In this document: in pieces, positions 43,999 to 56,621 of the stretch | Layout: each line of letters starts with the position of its first letter | How positions within the stretch are numbered: the stretch's first letter is position 1 | Source: Rhynchonema sp. JSB1_4 | Taxonomy: Eukaryota > Nematoda > Chromadorea > Monhysterida > Xyalidae | NCBI GenBank assembly: GCA_030248065.1 | Contig: JASAMV010009104.1 | Span: 41,233-105,232 of the forward strand | DNA length: 64,000 nt | Reading direction: 5' to 3' | Translations under genes and position numbers: made by a program | The notes under the pieces: model-generated | What the model saw: the letters and a program-made list of their open reading frames with translations, nothing else | Databases searched by the model: none | Told to the model about the DNA's origin: nothing

Positions 43999-46769
43999 AT
44001 GTGGCTGGTCAATCTATCGCTGACACTCGTACTGCTGCTTTTGCCACTCATCCAGTCAAGCTGTGTGTCGTGTGAAACATCACCAAATCACAACATCAAC
44101 CACAACGCTGAACGTGAACGTGCAGCACGTGTGTTGGACGATTGGCACGTGAACGTGATCAAAGCAAAGTTGCTGCAGCGATTCGGCGAACGTGAGGAGG
44201 ACGTACGTGTACGACGCACTGCTGCCACAAGTGAAACATCACGTGACAACAACGACGACGACCGTGTGGCCGCACAACGACCGATTGTCGTGTCGGTGAA
44301 AGGCGACAACAATGGTTAGTATGTGACTGATTAGGTTAACCACTGATTACTATTGGTCGCACAATGACTTTATAAGAATTGGTCGATTTTTTCCTGAATT
44401 CTTTTCCTAAAAAAACGTTTTTTTTAAACGCCCAGATGACCAAAATATGCCCCCAAAAAATTGGAAAACGCTAATGTTGGGAAGAAAACGTGGTTAAATG
44501 AAGTAATTCTATGTGTTCTGAGGCAAACTAAACGGGTTTCAACCCTTTTCCAGCGAGTTGTTAACATCATATATCAGACCCGCATCATGGGACCAACTTT
44601 GGCCGGGGTCATCATTGAAAGTCAAACTCTGTATATCGACGTATCTCGACAAAGCAAAAATTGGTCGAAAATTTTTTTAAAAAAATGGGACAAAAAAAAT
44701 TGATTTTCCTTGATAATCAGGGTACTTCCCTGAAAAATCAGGGAAAATCAAGGAAATTCAGGGTTTAAAAAAACGAAAAACGACCCAGGCTTTTTTTAAA
44801 AAAACGTCGCTTTTTAAGAAAAAACGCCGTCGTTTTTTTGCCCAACCCTGTACGTGAGTGCTCAATATACTGTACATAGGTCAAACGTACGAAAAATACA
44901 ATATTCGCACGGATGGTGTGCAATTTTAACGCTGTGCCGTGACATTTTGCTCAACAAAATCACACCAATAAAATCAGACCAATTTCACTCTGCTGCCCGC
45001 TGTTCCATTTACAGTTGGCTCGCGCACAGCAGCCTGCCGTCGTCAATTCCGCTACAACGTCACGTTGCCGCGTGTGCCTGATGTTTCACTGCAACGGGCG
45101 ACCATTCACTTCACGGATGGATCGATTTGGCAACGAGCCAGTCACATTCAAATGCGTCTGCATCGATTCACACCGACACACCGCAGTCGACGCAGGCATG
45201 CAACCGAGATCGCCTTGCTGTGTCAGGCACAAACATGCACGTACGACTTGATGCCGTTGCTGACACATGCGTCAACATCAAGCAGTACGCATTTCCATGT
45301 GCATCTAATGCTGCACTTCTTTGCCAACACCACCACCACCACAAATAATACCGGTGATGTTGCACGGTTAGACGGTGCTGACGCTGACTGCGACCAACAA
45401 CTTTTGCTCGATTCGACAATGGCACGCGCGCCAACTTTGAAATTCGAACTGTACGCGCAGCCAATCAGCGCCGACAAGTCGAAACACCGAAGACGACCGC
45501 TCGCCAAACGACACGACAGTCTGCGAACGGTGAGCACTTGAACGGTTGATGTTTCAACGTCGCACAATTAACATGAGTTCCGTTGATTGACCGGTTGATT
45601 CTTCATTGCCTGTATTAGCACACTGTGGATTTCACAGAAAAACTCCAGCTCAGCATTGAGCTCAAAGTTAAGTTCGACACAGAGTGAAACATCATCGTGG
45701 AATTAACCTCCATTGCACACGTACATAACTTTGAGTCTGACGGTGAACTTTGATGTTGAGCATGAATTTGTTTTGTGAAATCCATCCTTGCATCGACCAT
45801 ATAGATTGCACTATACATCAACGATGTACGAACATGACTAAAGGGATGGGGCTGCAACAGGCCGAATTTACAGCAGGTCATCATCGTTATAGTAGGTGGT
45901 GATGGCGCGTTTAGATGATGTCGTTAATGAAACATCAATCGACCGACAGTAGCAAGAAAGTGCACTTTCTGTCGCAGGCAAGTGGCGCGTTGATCGGCGA
46001 TTGCGAGCAACAATGGGACGCGGCAATGCTCAACGCCACCACCACCGAGTTCCAGGCCAACATTTTGCCGTGCTGTCGGCGTCGGGTGCACATCAATTTC
46101 ACTGAATTGGGATGGTCGGTCATGATGTGGCATTCATCAGATTGTATTCACACAATTGCAGGATCCAGTTTTGTGATGTTTCAAACTCCAATAACGATCA
46201 CTTACAGGTCCGGTTGGATCATTCAGCCGCGCTCGTTCGACTTCTACTACTGTCTGGGTCGATGTCGCAACTTTGGAGGGTTCGCTAGCGTCGACACCAC
46301 CGGAATGGCCATCTATGCCGATGTTCGCAATTCGGTTCGTCCCTTTAGCCATTCACTCTTGTCTGTCGAATCAAGTGGCAAACACAGGTTACTGTGGTGA
46401 TCCTTGACGAATATTCTGTTTGTGGTAAGGTACCGCATGGTGCACAATAATCCGCTTTTGCGCATGATTCGACCCATGCGCAGCAATAACCCATGACGTT
46501 ATAGCCATGTTTGTGACGCAGTTTACCACGTGTTTACGATCAAAGTAATCTGGGTGGAGCATACAATACCGCAAATAAAACCACCGCAACATGGAAGCAA
46601 AATTTAAGTTTGTGTTGTTTTGCAGGACGTGATGCTGGGCATGGGACTGAGGCCGTGCTGCAGTCCGGTCCAATTCGAGCCGCTCACCATCATGACGTCA
46701 CGCGACAACAACGAACGCGTGTCACAGACATTCGATGACGTCATCGTCACGCAGTGCGGCTGTATGTGA
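43999..46769 (+). CDS. TGF-beta/activin-type ligand, left copy, 412 aa
   Basis: Exons 43999-44314, 45015-45529, 45978-46114, 46208-46334, 46626-46769, all phase-consistent. Residues 1 to about 20 are a signal peptide (hydrophobic LTLVLLLLPLIQ core). The prodomain has the LDDWHVNVIKAKLLQRFG helix and a beta-rich segment. A furin-type site PLAKR ends at residue 271, giving a mature chain of 141 residues. The mature part shows the nine-cysteine order C...CC...C-x3-C...CC...C-x-C, with INFTELGW-SGWIIQP, YYCLGRC, LRPCCSPVQFEPL and QCGCM. Nine cysteines with the CC pairs place it with the TGF-beta sensu stricto/activin/myostatin side rather than the seven-cysteine BMPs. It should be a secreted disulfide-linked dimer acting on type I/II receptor serine kinases. 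The start at 43999 is the first ATG leading into the signal sequence. Right-arm partner at 58416-60665. Confidence 0.9.
44334..44850. mobile_element. Insertion present only in the left arm (TGF-beta intron 1)
   Basis: The right arm reads continuously from GTGACTGATTA to TACGTGAGTG, with only CTG between. Here about 517 bp intervene, ending in GCCCAACCCTG, which resembles the hAT-like terminus of the 42.0-42.8 kb element. The left terminus is not clear; a CTGATTA direct repeat lies at the left junction. Confidence 0.6.
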
Positions 46770-49700
46770 TGGCATCAATGCACTTTGACGCATTGTCCGA
46801 AATCCTGGGACAGTTTCTCGGGAAAAAGAAAACGCAAATTTTCGATTTTGTGATAGAGTGCACGAATTGGCTTGGCGTTTTTGGCCTGAGCCTAGTCTGG
46901 GCCTGAACAAGGGAAATCAATTTTTAACTTGTCTCAGGGTTCCCCTCATACCATCGGGCGGTTATTACCTGATTGCGGCATTACGGCAGTTTGGCATCAT
47001 ACTGCCTGTGCCCTCCCTTCCACGATTTTCTGCTGGTATTTTTGTTCACCAAGTTGTTCCAGGCGCATACAACTTTCAGCTCAGAGTGTATTTACATCAA
47101 AATCATGTTTCCTTGTTATGTTATGTAGTTGTTACTCGTCTTCGAACGACATCTCGCGCTCGAAAGATTTTTGAAATCTCGATCTCTATATCGATAAAGA
47201 GGCCTCGTTCAAATACTTAGTCACGACAGAGTCTGGACTGGACATCCCAGGTTATAATACTGCATACACTGTATCAATATATCTCTTCCTGCTGTTTTGT
47301 CAGTTGAAATTTTACTTCCGATGTGCATACAAATTGTTGAGGCCGTTCCCGAAGCCGAGTGTCGCTGGCGCTCCAGTCCTATAGCATTTGTGTCGTAGAC
47401 GTGATATTTGAATCGATTTTAAATGAGTTTGTCATAATCTAATCCCACGTGCTTTGAATACCACCTGAGTTCTGACTTTTATGTTTTTGGATTAAAGTTA
47501 AGGAAAGAAACTCGGGTGCCCGGCCGGTACTTAAGACTGGGTTGCCGAGCGCTTCTGGATTAGTTACTTATGACTCGTCGATCTCGTTCTTTTCAAACTA
47601 ATTTAATTGCTCTCAAAGACACACAACAACATAATTTAATTGTTGTCTGATTTATCTAAAATCGATTAAGATACCCCACATCGATGACAAAAATACTGTA
47701 TGTGAACATAGTTTCACTTGGATAGTCGTTTGTCAAATTTTTGTCCCGGTATTTCCTGTCTGTTTTTTTAGTTTCAAGGTTCGCATGTGTACCGATTATA
47801 ATGGTACGTATGTAGTTGAGGGCTGACGTATTTGAGCAATCATTCGATGTTGTGTGCTTTTTATGAATTCCTTGATTTCTTTTAACTGCTGTTATCATCG
47901 TTGATGTTGTTGCTGCTCACGTGCGCGAGCTGCTCTCAAACTAAAATTTATTTTTGGTTGAATTACTGAATATGCCATGGTATACACATGAAACATCAAG
48001 TTGCTCTGTTCGCCGATTTTATGCTGGTGGTATCCACAAAATGTAATGATATGTTGGTATGGTAGTCGTATTATATTTGCGTAACCTAACAGAGAATGGC
48101 AAATACATAGTCATCAAATGCCATCAAGCTCATGTTATAAAAGCCCACTGAACACTTCGACCCGAAGTGAAATAGCCGAATAATTTTGCCACAGTCCCAA
48201 CTTCCGAGCATATCCGCACGCACACGTTCAAGCAAGCACCCCATGTGCACGGCACAACGCACCGACGGACGCGGCAAACACAAATTCGCCAAAATTCAAT
48301 TTATACCTTTGGTAACGCCAAAAAAATCACGCAGCCGCGCGACTCCGGAGAGAGACGAGGAGAACACGGGAATTGCGCTCTGAATTGCAGCTGATTTAGC
48401 GCACACCCTCCCAACGCAATTAAGGCCAGATTTAGTGTGCTTGTTGAGATATGTAATCATGCGTTGAACAAATGCGACTGGGTTTGAGAAAAAGTTCGAA
48501 AATTTGACCAACGGTCGTTTTCAGCATACGCTGTTGAATTATGCCTTAAGTAAGTCTGGTATTTGTGAGACACAACCACAGCGCTTATGTTATGATGGGT
48601 TGCGCCTAGAAACGCTAAGATTAGGTGGGATTGTTCAACAACGAGGTTCATTCGAACTGATTCCAAAACTTCCAAGGATGCCCAAACACAAATGTTTGCA
48701 AATGTTCGAACTTGGATATTTCAAGAGATGCCGAAACCCCGCAGTGAGCAGTTTTTTCTGGAGTTTTCGTGTTCGTTGTTCAACCTTCTCAAAGTGAATA
48801 TATAGTATTACCTGAAACAGGGCTACTCACAGTTGTTGTGCCGCAAAGACTGCCCCAGTACTCCAAGCCCAAGCTTTGCCCGAATCCGGTTCAAAAAATG
48901 TCTTTTCTGGTTATAGATGGTTCGCTAGGAAGTTACGCGAAGTGACAGCAAAAACGTTTAGCTTCGGTCGCCGCTTGCTACATATACATACATAGGTTAA
49001 AGCGGTCGGTTGACGCGTAAGGTAAGGGGCTAATGCCCATCCAAAAGTTAGTTTTTGGCAACTGCCTCCAAGCGGGGTTCGTAACAGCTGGCGTTTATGT
49101 GGTGTTTGTATCTTAAGAACACTAGTGGTTAAAAAACGCTTGTGCTACTCATTTTAGTCGAACGAAGTTGAGCGCATAATATTTGTCGCTATTGTCGTCA
49201 TACACAAAGACAATGCTGTTGTCAGTATCAAGTGACGTTCGCCCATTTAAAAAAATGCATGCAGCGCACACGCATGCAGCACCTACCTGTCAGCGGCATA
49301 GTCCATCATCCTTTCCTTACTTTCTTTGAAGCAGTGTTGCTATATAATGCATGTTTCCAACGCTACTAAGCACTGTTGGACTTTCCAACAGTGCTTAGTT
49401 GCATAAGTCTAATACAGTTTCGTAGCTTATGCGCTTTTCGATACCAGTCACTCATGAATGACACTCTTTGTCTTAACATGTCGGGCTGCTTCCTATGCAT
49501 TGTAATGGTACTACCTACACATCCCTTTTCTCTAATTCAGCTTGACGTAAATTTGGAAACACCATGAATCGAGCTTTTTTGATTTCTGGTTTCTTAATTT
49601 ACTCTTCGGCACAAGTGCTGTTGCGTGTTCTTGTGTCCGCATGAAGTTCTCCACAACGAGTGCCACGGACTGTGCCGCGCTTTGTTGCCGGTGGTGTTAC

Positions 49701-50187
49701 GTGTTTTACACGAGCATAAAACCAGCTAGTGTGTCTTTTTGGAGTCACGTGGCCATCTGGTGCATTCGCACTGACGATGACCTTGTGCACGGCCGGTCTG
49801 CGAAAGCAGGTAGAAACGGGCAACCAAAAAGCACATTGCTGTACAGTTCACAAAGCGTTTTTTAGTCTGGCGGTCGGCGGTTGGACACGCGGTTGACACA
49901 GCGTTGTTCCAAAGTAACAGGGCATTGGTGACGTGTTGCTGTGTGCGCGTGCGTCTCTGCGAGAACTGGTCCCAACGGGCGACCACTCTCGCATTAAAGT
50001 AGTGTTCTTTGTTCTGACGTCAATCGTATCCCATGATGTATGAGGCTGCAATATTTTCTTGCCCTCTCATCGAGCCCAATAATAACTAAGTGCCCGTTTG
50101 TCAGTCACATCCACTAAACATGCAGTTGGCATGATTCATCTTTCCTATATGATGCAGTCATACTGTATTGCCATGTTTTGCGCATAA
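46770..50187. other. Left-arm sequence without recognised gene
   Basis: No supportable exon. The minus-strand frame at 49599-49823, preceded by a plausible acceptor, looked gene-like, but the matching right-arm region differs by frame-shifting indels upstream, so it is not maintained as coding. The empty TTAA target of the right-arm element lies at 48546-48549. Confidence 0.4.
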
Positions 50188-50573
50188 GGCTGCGTTATAC
50201 TTGTTCCGCGGAACTGAAGGAACAAGTGAAGGAACGATTATTTCGGTTGATAGTCTTCTGTTTGCCTGACTAATCATAGGCAGTGCATAGCAGCAAGTAA
50301 CAACGTGTCCGTCTACGAAGTCTTTCGGATTGAACATGTGCGGCTGAAGCACAACGACTGTTCCTCCACTTTATTTGTACTGAGGTCGGTGGAGGAATCC
50401 GCGTTTTAGTGCAACCGTTTGCATTGCATAAAATTTATTGCGTGAGCGCCTAGTGTGAGACAAGGCCGTCTACGCTGTAGGTTCCCTTTGAGCCATGCTC
50501 TTGTCAGTGGCCCGTGGCAATCGCGTTCCTCCACCCGTTCCTCCAGTTCCGCGGAATAAGTATAATCGCACCT
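50188..50573. mobile_element. Foldback MITE present only in the left arm (TAA target duplication)
   Basis: The ends GGCTGCGTTATACTTGTTCC and (complement of the right end) AGGTGCGATTATACTTATTC share an inverted CCGCGGAACTG block. TAA flanks both sides. The corresponding right-arm sequence (near 54325) is continuous. TAA duplications are typical of PIF/Harbinger-type MITEs; assignment is inference. Confidence 0.7.
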
Positions 50574-51742
50574 TAAGATCATCATGCACGCATGTCGCAC
50601 CAAGTGTGGCGTCATCTTGTTGAAAGCACGCGGTCCCGACCATTGCTGGTGACAAGTCGGGCCATCAAATACAGCATATGAGCTTCGTTATACCGAACAA
50701 TAATGCGTGTGTGTACGAAAAAACAATGCTAATATTATTATTACTTGCTCTTTTGCGCGCGCCAATGCACACGATTCTTTTTTTGTTCAGTTTCTACATT
50801 TTCGTGCGCTTATGAACATGATGCGTCTGTGTGTTCTAGCGTCTGGTCCGGTGCTCAGCAAGCAATTGAATAGAGATGGGTTCACATTTATGTACATATA
50901 TGATGTCCTGCGTACAACCGAAATAAACTGGGTTGAATAACATGCATACCGGACCGGATACTGTGACATGTCTGCGCACGTGGTCAAGTTATGTGAACAT
51001 CACCATGTTCTGTTGACCGGTAGACACACGCCACATGTATCCAGTCGGAGCACCCCACTGGTACACTCTAGCAACCACTTTTATTTGTCACAAATGGCTC
51101 GGTTATCGAAAAAAACCATGCGCACCGAGCGGGTATACATCATGCGTCGCGATCAGTTCATGGCTTGAAGTGCACACAGTTTTCTGCCGTCACACACAAA
51201 CATGTTAGGCTCATTTGGTATCCGCTATTTCGGTCGGGTCACAACGGTGATTGGTTCTGTGCTGCCGCGGGAATTTTTGATGTGGGGTTTATGACGGGTG
51301 AGATTTTGCATGTTGTGTGACGGTCAAGATCCTGTCGTTTCGTGTACTGTGGGACGTGAACGTGAATGGCTGGCCACGACTGTAGTGCAACCATCAGCTC
51401 AAGAGACGCAAAATATGGAGCTGGCTTTGCTAGATCCAGTACTGTTCCGACTCCATGTGTTACGACATGTTTCGAAAACAAAAAGAGGGAATCGGCAACG
51501 CAAAACATTTGTATTGATACAAATTCTCTTTCTTTAGTCTTACAAAAAGTTTAAACACATGGAAACGGAAGCATCATTGGATCAAGTCAACTTCAAAAAG
51601 TCGTCTCTTGGACTCATCGTTGGACTACACAACTATTCAGCTTGATTTCATGTGGTTCTGAATAAATTCTTTGAGTAAACGAGCCAAGTGTTACTATGGC
51701 TCTTCATGATGTTTTATTCTATTATTGTGTGTGTTTTGCGTA

Positions 51743-53130
51743 TTTAGAAAAATTCATTTTATCATTCTTCAGTAGCAGAATTCGAAAATAGGAAGTTTTT
51801 TCTACGCACTCAGTGAAAAATAGGGAGCGCACGCCAGCGCACGCGACCTCAGTTACTTGTTTTTTACTTTCATGTTCACGCGCCACCACTCAACTTTCAG
51901 CTAGTATTCACCGTACTTAGTACTTATGATAGGTACTAAACTCAAGAGAAGAAAAGCAGCACCATCCTATTAACATTTCTTACTGTTGTCACCTACTAAG
52001 TTCGTTTGCTGTTGCTATGAAAAGGTAAAGCGAAGGAGAATCTCAGTGGCGCACATGTGCACTTGCGAAAAAGGTTGACTTGAGCAAGTAAGGAGACATC
52101 GTGTGCATGCACAAAGGGCCCAGGACACGTGACGAAGGCTTATGGTATAATATTCTCAAGCGCATTGCACGTTAACGTATCCAAGTTGTCTACTACCAGA
52201 CTACTTACCGCCAGATTTTCCACACAAACTTCCAGAGGCGAAACCCAGGTAGTCGAAGAATGGTGGAAAATCGGCCTTTTTGTTTCGTGCACTTTACTCG
52301 ACCCCAGTGGGCTCCATATGAAAAATTAAGGTTCGATTACGAGCTTAAAAAGCGCGGTTTGGTCGATACGAATACGCACTAGCTGAGTAGTATCATGAGC
52401 AGAGGTGGTGTGCGTGGTGCGTGTGTGTGTCCAATTCAAATTAATTCGTGACTGTGTCACACAAAAGGACCACCAAGAACGCAGAGTCAGTCATCTGGCT
52501 TGCTTTGTCTGTCCTGTACTGATTTCTCTCATCACATATACATACCTACAATGACAGCTGTCTATCAGACTGCTTGTGTTAGATAGAGGCACGGAAACGT
52601 TTCTACATGTGCTGAAACTTTCATTTCACTGTACAGCCGAGATTTAAAATACGCCGAAGGTACTTTGAGCACCAAATGTATGACCCCATGCTCGAACATC
52701 AGTTGCACTTTACACGATTTGGCTGAGGGAAGGAAAGCGCTGGTCCAGCCGAAAAATAAAGACTATGTACATTATATATGTGCTCATAAGGTTGTTCCGT
52801 GTGGTGAAATGATGCCAAATGACACAGCCAAGAGTGTAGCAGAGCACCTGGTGTTACTGCTGACGTCATGGTTTAGAACCAAATCACTAATAGGGTTTAA
52901 AATAGGATGGTGCTGCTTTTCTTCTCTTACGAAGTCAATTAGTACCTTTGTTAGCTATACATACAAGTGCACGATGTGGGTTGGGTACTGGCCTAGCGAC
53001 TAGTGGGTTCTTTAACACTTTAACAATAGCATTTGTCTAACGGAACCCACAGATCTGCACCATTCATTGCGGGCTACTTGAAGAAGAACGATAAAAAAAC
53101 AATTGAATCATTTCAATTTCATATAAAATA
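51743..53130. other. Unique spacer at the centre of the palindrome
   Basis: About 1.39 kb with no counterpart in either arm and no recognised gene. A 112-codon plus-strand open frame (52665-53003) has no family motif. Confidence 0.6.
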
Positions 53131-55982
53131 ACGCAACAACACACAATAATGAAATAAAACATCATGAAGAGCCAGTAGTAACACGTTGTGGCTCAGTTTA
53201 CTCAAAGAATTGTATTCAGAACCACGATGAAATGCAAGCTGAATAAGTATGTGTAGTCCAACGATGAGTCCAAGAGACGACTTTTTGAAGTTGACTTGAT
53301 CCAATGATGCTTCCGTTTCCATGTGTTTAAACTTTTTGTAAGACTAAAGAAAGAGAATTTGTATCAATACAAATGTTTTGCGTTGCCGATTCCCTCTTTT
53401 TGTTTTCGAAACATGTCGTAACACATGGAGTCGGAACAGTACTGGATATAGCTAAGCCAGCTCCATATTTTGCGTCTCATGAGCTGATGGTTGCACTACA
53501 GTCGTGGCCAGCCATTCACGTTCACGTCCCACAGTACAAGAAACGACAGGTTCTTGACCGTCACACAACATGCAAAATCTCACCCGTCATAAAACCCCAC
53601 ATCAAAAATTCCCGCGGCAGCACAGAACCAATCACCGTTGTGACCCGACCGAAATAGCGGATACCAAATGCGGCTAACATGTTTGTGTGTGACGGTAGAA
53701 AACTGTGTGCACTTCAAGCCATGAACTGATCGCGACGCATGATGTATACCCGTTCGGTGCGCATGGTTTTTTTTGATAACCGAGCCATTTGTGACAAATA
53801 AAAGTGGTTGCCAGAGTGTACCAGTGGCGTGCTCCGACTGGATACATGTGGCGTGTGTCTACCGGTCAACAGAACATGGGTGATGTTCACATAACTTGAC
53901 CACGTGCGCAGACATGTCACAGTATCCGGTCTGAGATTCAATCCGCTGCGTGTTATTCCACCCAGTTTATTTCGGTTGTACGCAGGGCGTCATATGTAAA
54001 TGTGAACCCATCTCTATTCAATTGCTTGCTGAGCACCGGACCAGACGCCAGAACACACAGACGCATCATGTTTATAAGCGCACGAAAATGTAGAAACTGA
54101 ACAAAAAAGAATCGTGTGCATCGGCGCGCGCAAAAGAGCAAGTTATTATTAGCATTGTTTTTTCGTACACACATGCATTATTGTTCGTTATAACGAAGCT
54201 CATATGCTGCATTTGATGGATAAGCTGCCCGACTTGTCACCAGCAATCGTTGGGACCGGTTGCTTTCAACAAGATGAAACCGCACTCGAACCCGCACTTG
54301 ATGGTGCGACGTGCGTGTACTAAATCTTATGGTCAAAACATGGCCATACAGTATGACTTACACCATTTAGGAAAGATGAATCATGCCAGCTGCATGTTTA
54401 GTGGAGTGTGACTGACAAACGGGCACTTAGTTATTATTGGGCTCGATGAGAGGTCAAGAAAATATTGCAGCCATACATCGAATGCGATTGACGTCAGAAC
54501 AGGGAACTTTAATGCGAGAGTGGTCGCCCGTTGTGACCAGAGACGCTCACAGACACAGCAACACGTCGCCAATGCCCTTGTTTAGTTTGGAACAACGCTG
54601 TGTCAATCTGGTGTGTCCAATGCTGTGTGCCGTCAGCTTTGCTCAACGACCGCCGGACTAAAAAACGCTTTGTGAACTGTACAGCAATGTGCTTTTTTGG
54701 TTGCCCGTTTCGACCTGCTTTTGCAGACGGGCGGGCGGTGCACGAGGTCATCGTCAGTGCGAATGCACCGGATGGCCATGTGACCCCAAAAAGACACCCT
54801 AGCTGGTTTTATGCTCGCGTAAAGCACGTAACACCACCGGCAACAAAGCTCGGCACAGTCCGTGGCACTCGTTGTGGAGAACTTCATGCGGACACAAGAA
54901 CACGCAACAGCACTTGCGCCGAAGAGTAAATTAAGAAACCAGAAATCAAAAAAGCTCGATTCATGGTGTTTCCAAATTTACGTCAAGCTGAATTAGAGAA
55001 AAGGGATGTGTAGGTACCACTACAATGCATAGGAAGCAGCCCGACATGTCAAGCCAAAGAGTGTCATTCATGAGTGACTGGTATCGAAAAGCGCATAAGC
55101 TACGAAACTGTATTAGACTTATGCAACTAAGCACTGTTGGAAATTCCAACAGTGCTTAGTTGCGTTGGAAACATGCATTATATAGCAACACTGCTTCAAA
55201 GAAAGTAAGGAAAGGATGATGGACTATGCCGCTGACAGGTAGGTGCTGCATGCGTGCGCTGCATGCATTTTTTAAATGGGCGAACGTCACTTGATACTGA
55301 CAACAGCAGTTGTCTTTGTGTATGACGACAATAGCGACAAATATTATGCGCTCAACTTCGTTCGACTAAAATGAGTAGCACAAGTGTTTTTTAACCACCA
55401 GTGTTCTTAAGATACAAACACCACATAAACGCCAGCTGTTACGAATACCCAGCTTGGAGGCAGTTGCCAAAAACTAACTTTTGGATGGGCATTAGCCCCT
55501 TACCTTACACGCGTCAACCGACCGCTTTAACCTATGTACGTATATGTGGCAAGCGGCGACCGAAGCTAAACGTTTTTGCTGTCACTTCGCGTAACTTCCT
55601 AGCGAACCATCTATAACCAGAAAAGACATTTTTTTGAACCGGATTCGGGCAAAGCTTGGGCTTGGAGTACTGGGGCAGTCTTTGCGGCACAACAACTGTG
55701 AGTAGCCCTGTTTCAGGTAATACTATGTATTCACTTTGAGAAGGTTGAACAACGAACACGAAAACTCCAGAAAAAACTGCTCACTGCGGGGTTTCGGCAT
55801 CTCTTGAAATATCCAAGTTCGAACATTTGCAAACATTTGTGTTTGGGCATCCTTGGAAGTTTTGGAATCAGTTCGAATGAACCTCGTTGTTGAACAATCC
55901 CACCTAATCTTAGCGTTTCTAGGCGCAACCCATCATAACATAAGCGCTGTGGTTGTGTCTCACAAATACCAGACTTACTTAA

Positions 55983-56621
55983 AGGGGGCCTTTCGCATTT
56001 CAAACCCCCTTCAAACTTCGCATGTGTTTAGACAGTGGTCAAGGCGTCATAAAAGTCAAACACGCCGGAGGTTCAGTATGCGGCCAGGAGATGCCCTTCA
56101 AGAGGAACATCCGCGAACAAAATCAAATGTGGACCAGCCCAATTTCTTCCTGCGCATTCAGGCAACTCGCCTGATGACAAGGGCGGTCAAGGCGCAGAAT
56201 GTTTCGCACGATATTTGCCCCTGCCTCACTATAGAATTTCGCTTTTCTTTTTATTTCGAATTGCAACGAATTGTTCATGCGTGGCTGCTAAATGTTTCAA
56301 GGTCTGCTTGTCGCGCTGGAACAATTCGTTGAAATTCGAAATATAAAGAAAAACGAAATTCCATAGTTAGTGGTGTTGCACGTTTCATGCGAAACATTCA
56401 TTCGCCTTGGCACCTTTTTGATCAAGAGAGTTTGCCTGAATGCGCAGGTATAAATTGGGCTGGTCCGCGGCACACTTTGTTCCCGGATGTTCTTCTTAAA
56501 GTGCATCTCCTGATCGCATGCTGCAGATTGGGTTCTTAGTGCGTGAGAGTTTAACAACGCCCACAGCAATATTCAAATGAGTGCAAAGTTTGAAGGCGGT
56601 TTGAAATGCGAAAGGCCCCCT
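55983..56621. mobile_element. TTAA-targeted foldback element present only in the right arm
   Basis: AGGGGGCCTTTCGCATTTCA at the left and TGAAATGCGAAAGGCCCCCT at the right are perfect inverted ends. TTAA lies on both sides (55979-55982, 56622-56625), and the empty TTAA is at 48546-48549 in the left arm. The arms extend inward almost to the centre. No coding frame. AGGGGG ends and TTAA resemble family B at 23471-24215. Confidence 0.85.

Larger units (their letters stand above)
43311..51742. repeat. Left arm of an 8-kb inverted duplication
   Basis: Read on the complement, this arm matches 53131-61352 from end to end, apart from point changes, small indels and three insertions. Outer edge: TAACTTGTTTAC at 43311 against GTAAACAAGTTA ending at 61352. 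Inner edge: GGCTCTTCATGATGTTTTAT near 51700 against its complement near 53165. It contains one TGF-beta ligand gene and about 5 kb of sequence with no recognised gene. Confidence 0.9.

Noticed and set aside
45530..45977. Possible extra exon between TGF-beta exons 2 and 3 (after a TTTCACAG acceptor at about 45640)
   Set aside because: Exons 2 and 3 join directly in phase 0, and the matching right-arm sequence carries indels here.
49599..49986. Minus-strand exon-like frames with an acceptor in the left arm
   Set aside because: The mirrored right-arm sequence (54500-54929) has frame-shifting differences, so a conserved protein is not supported.
52665..53003. 112-codon open frame in the palindrome spacer
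   Set aside because: No recognisable domain and no splice or expression context.
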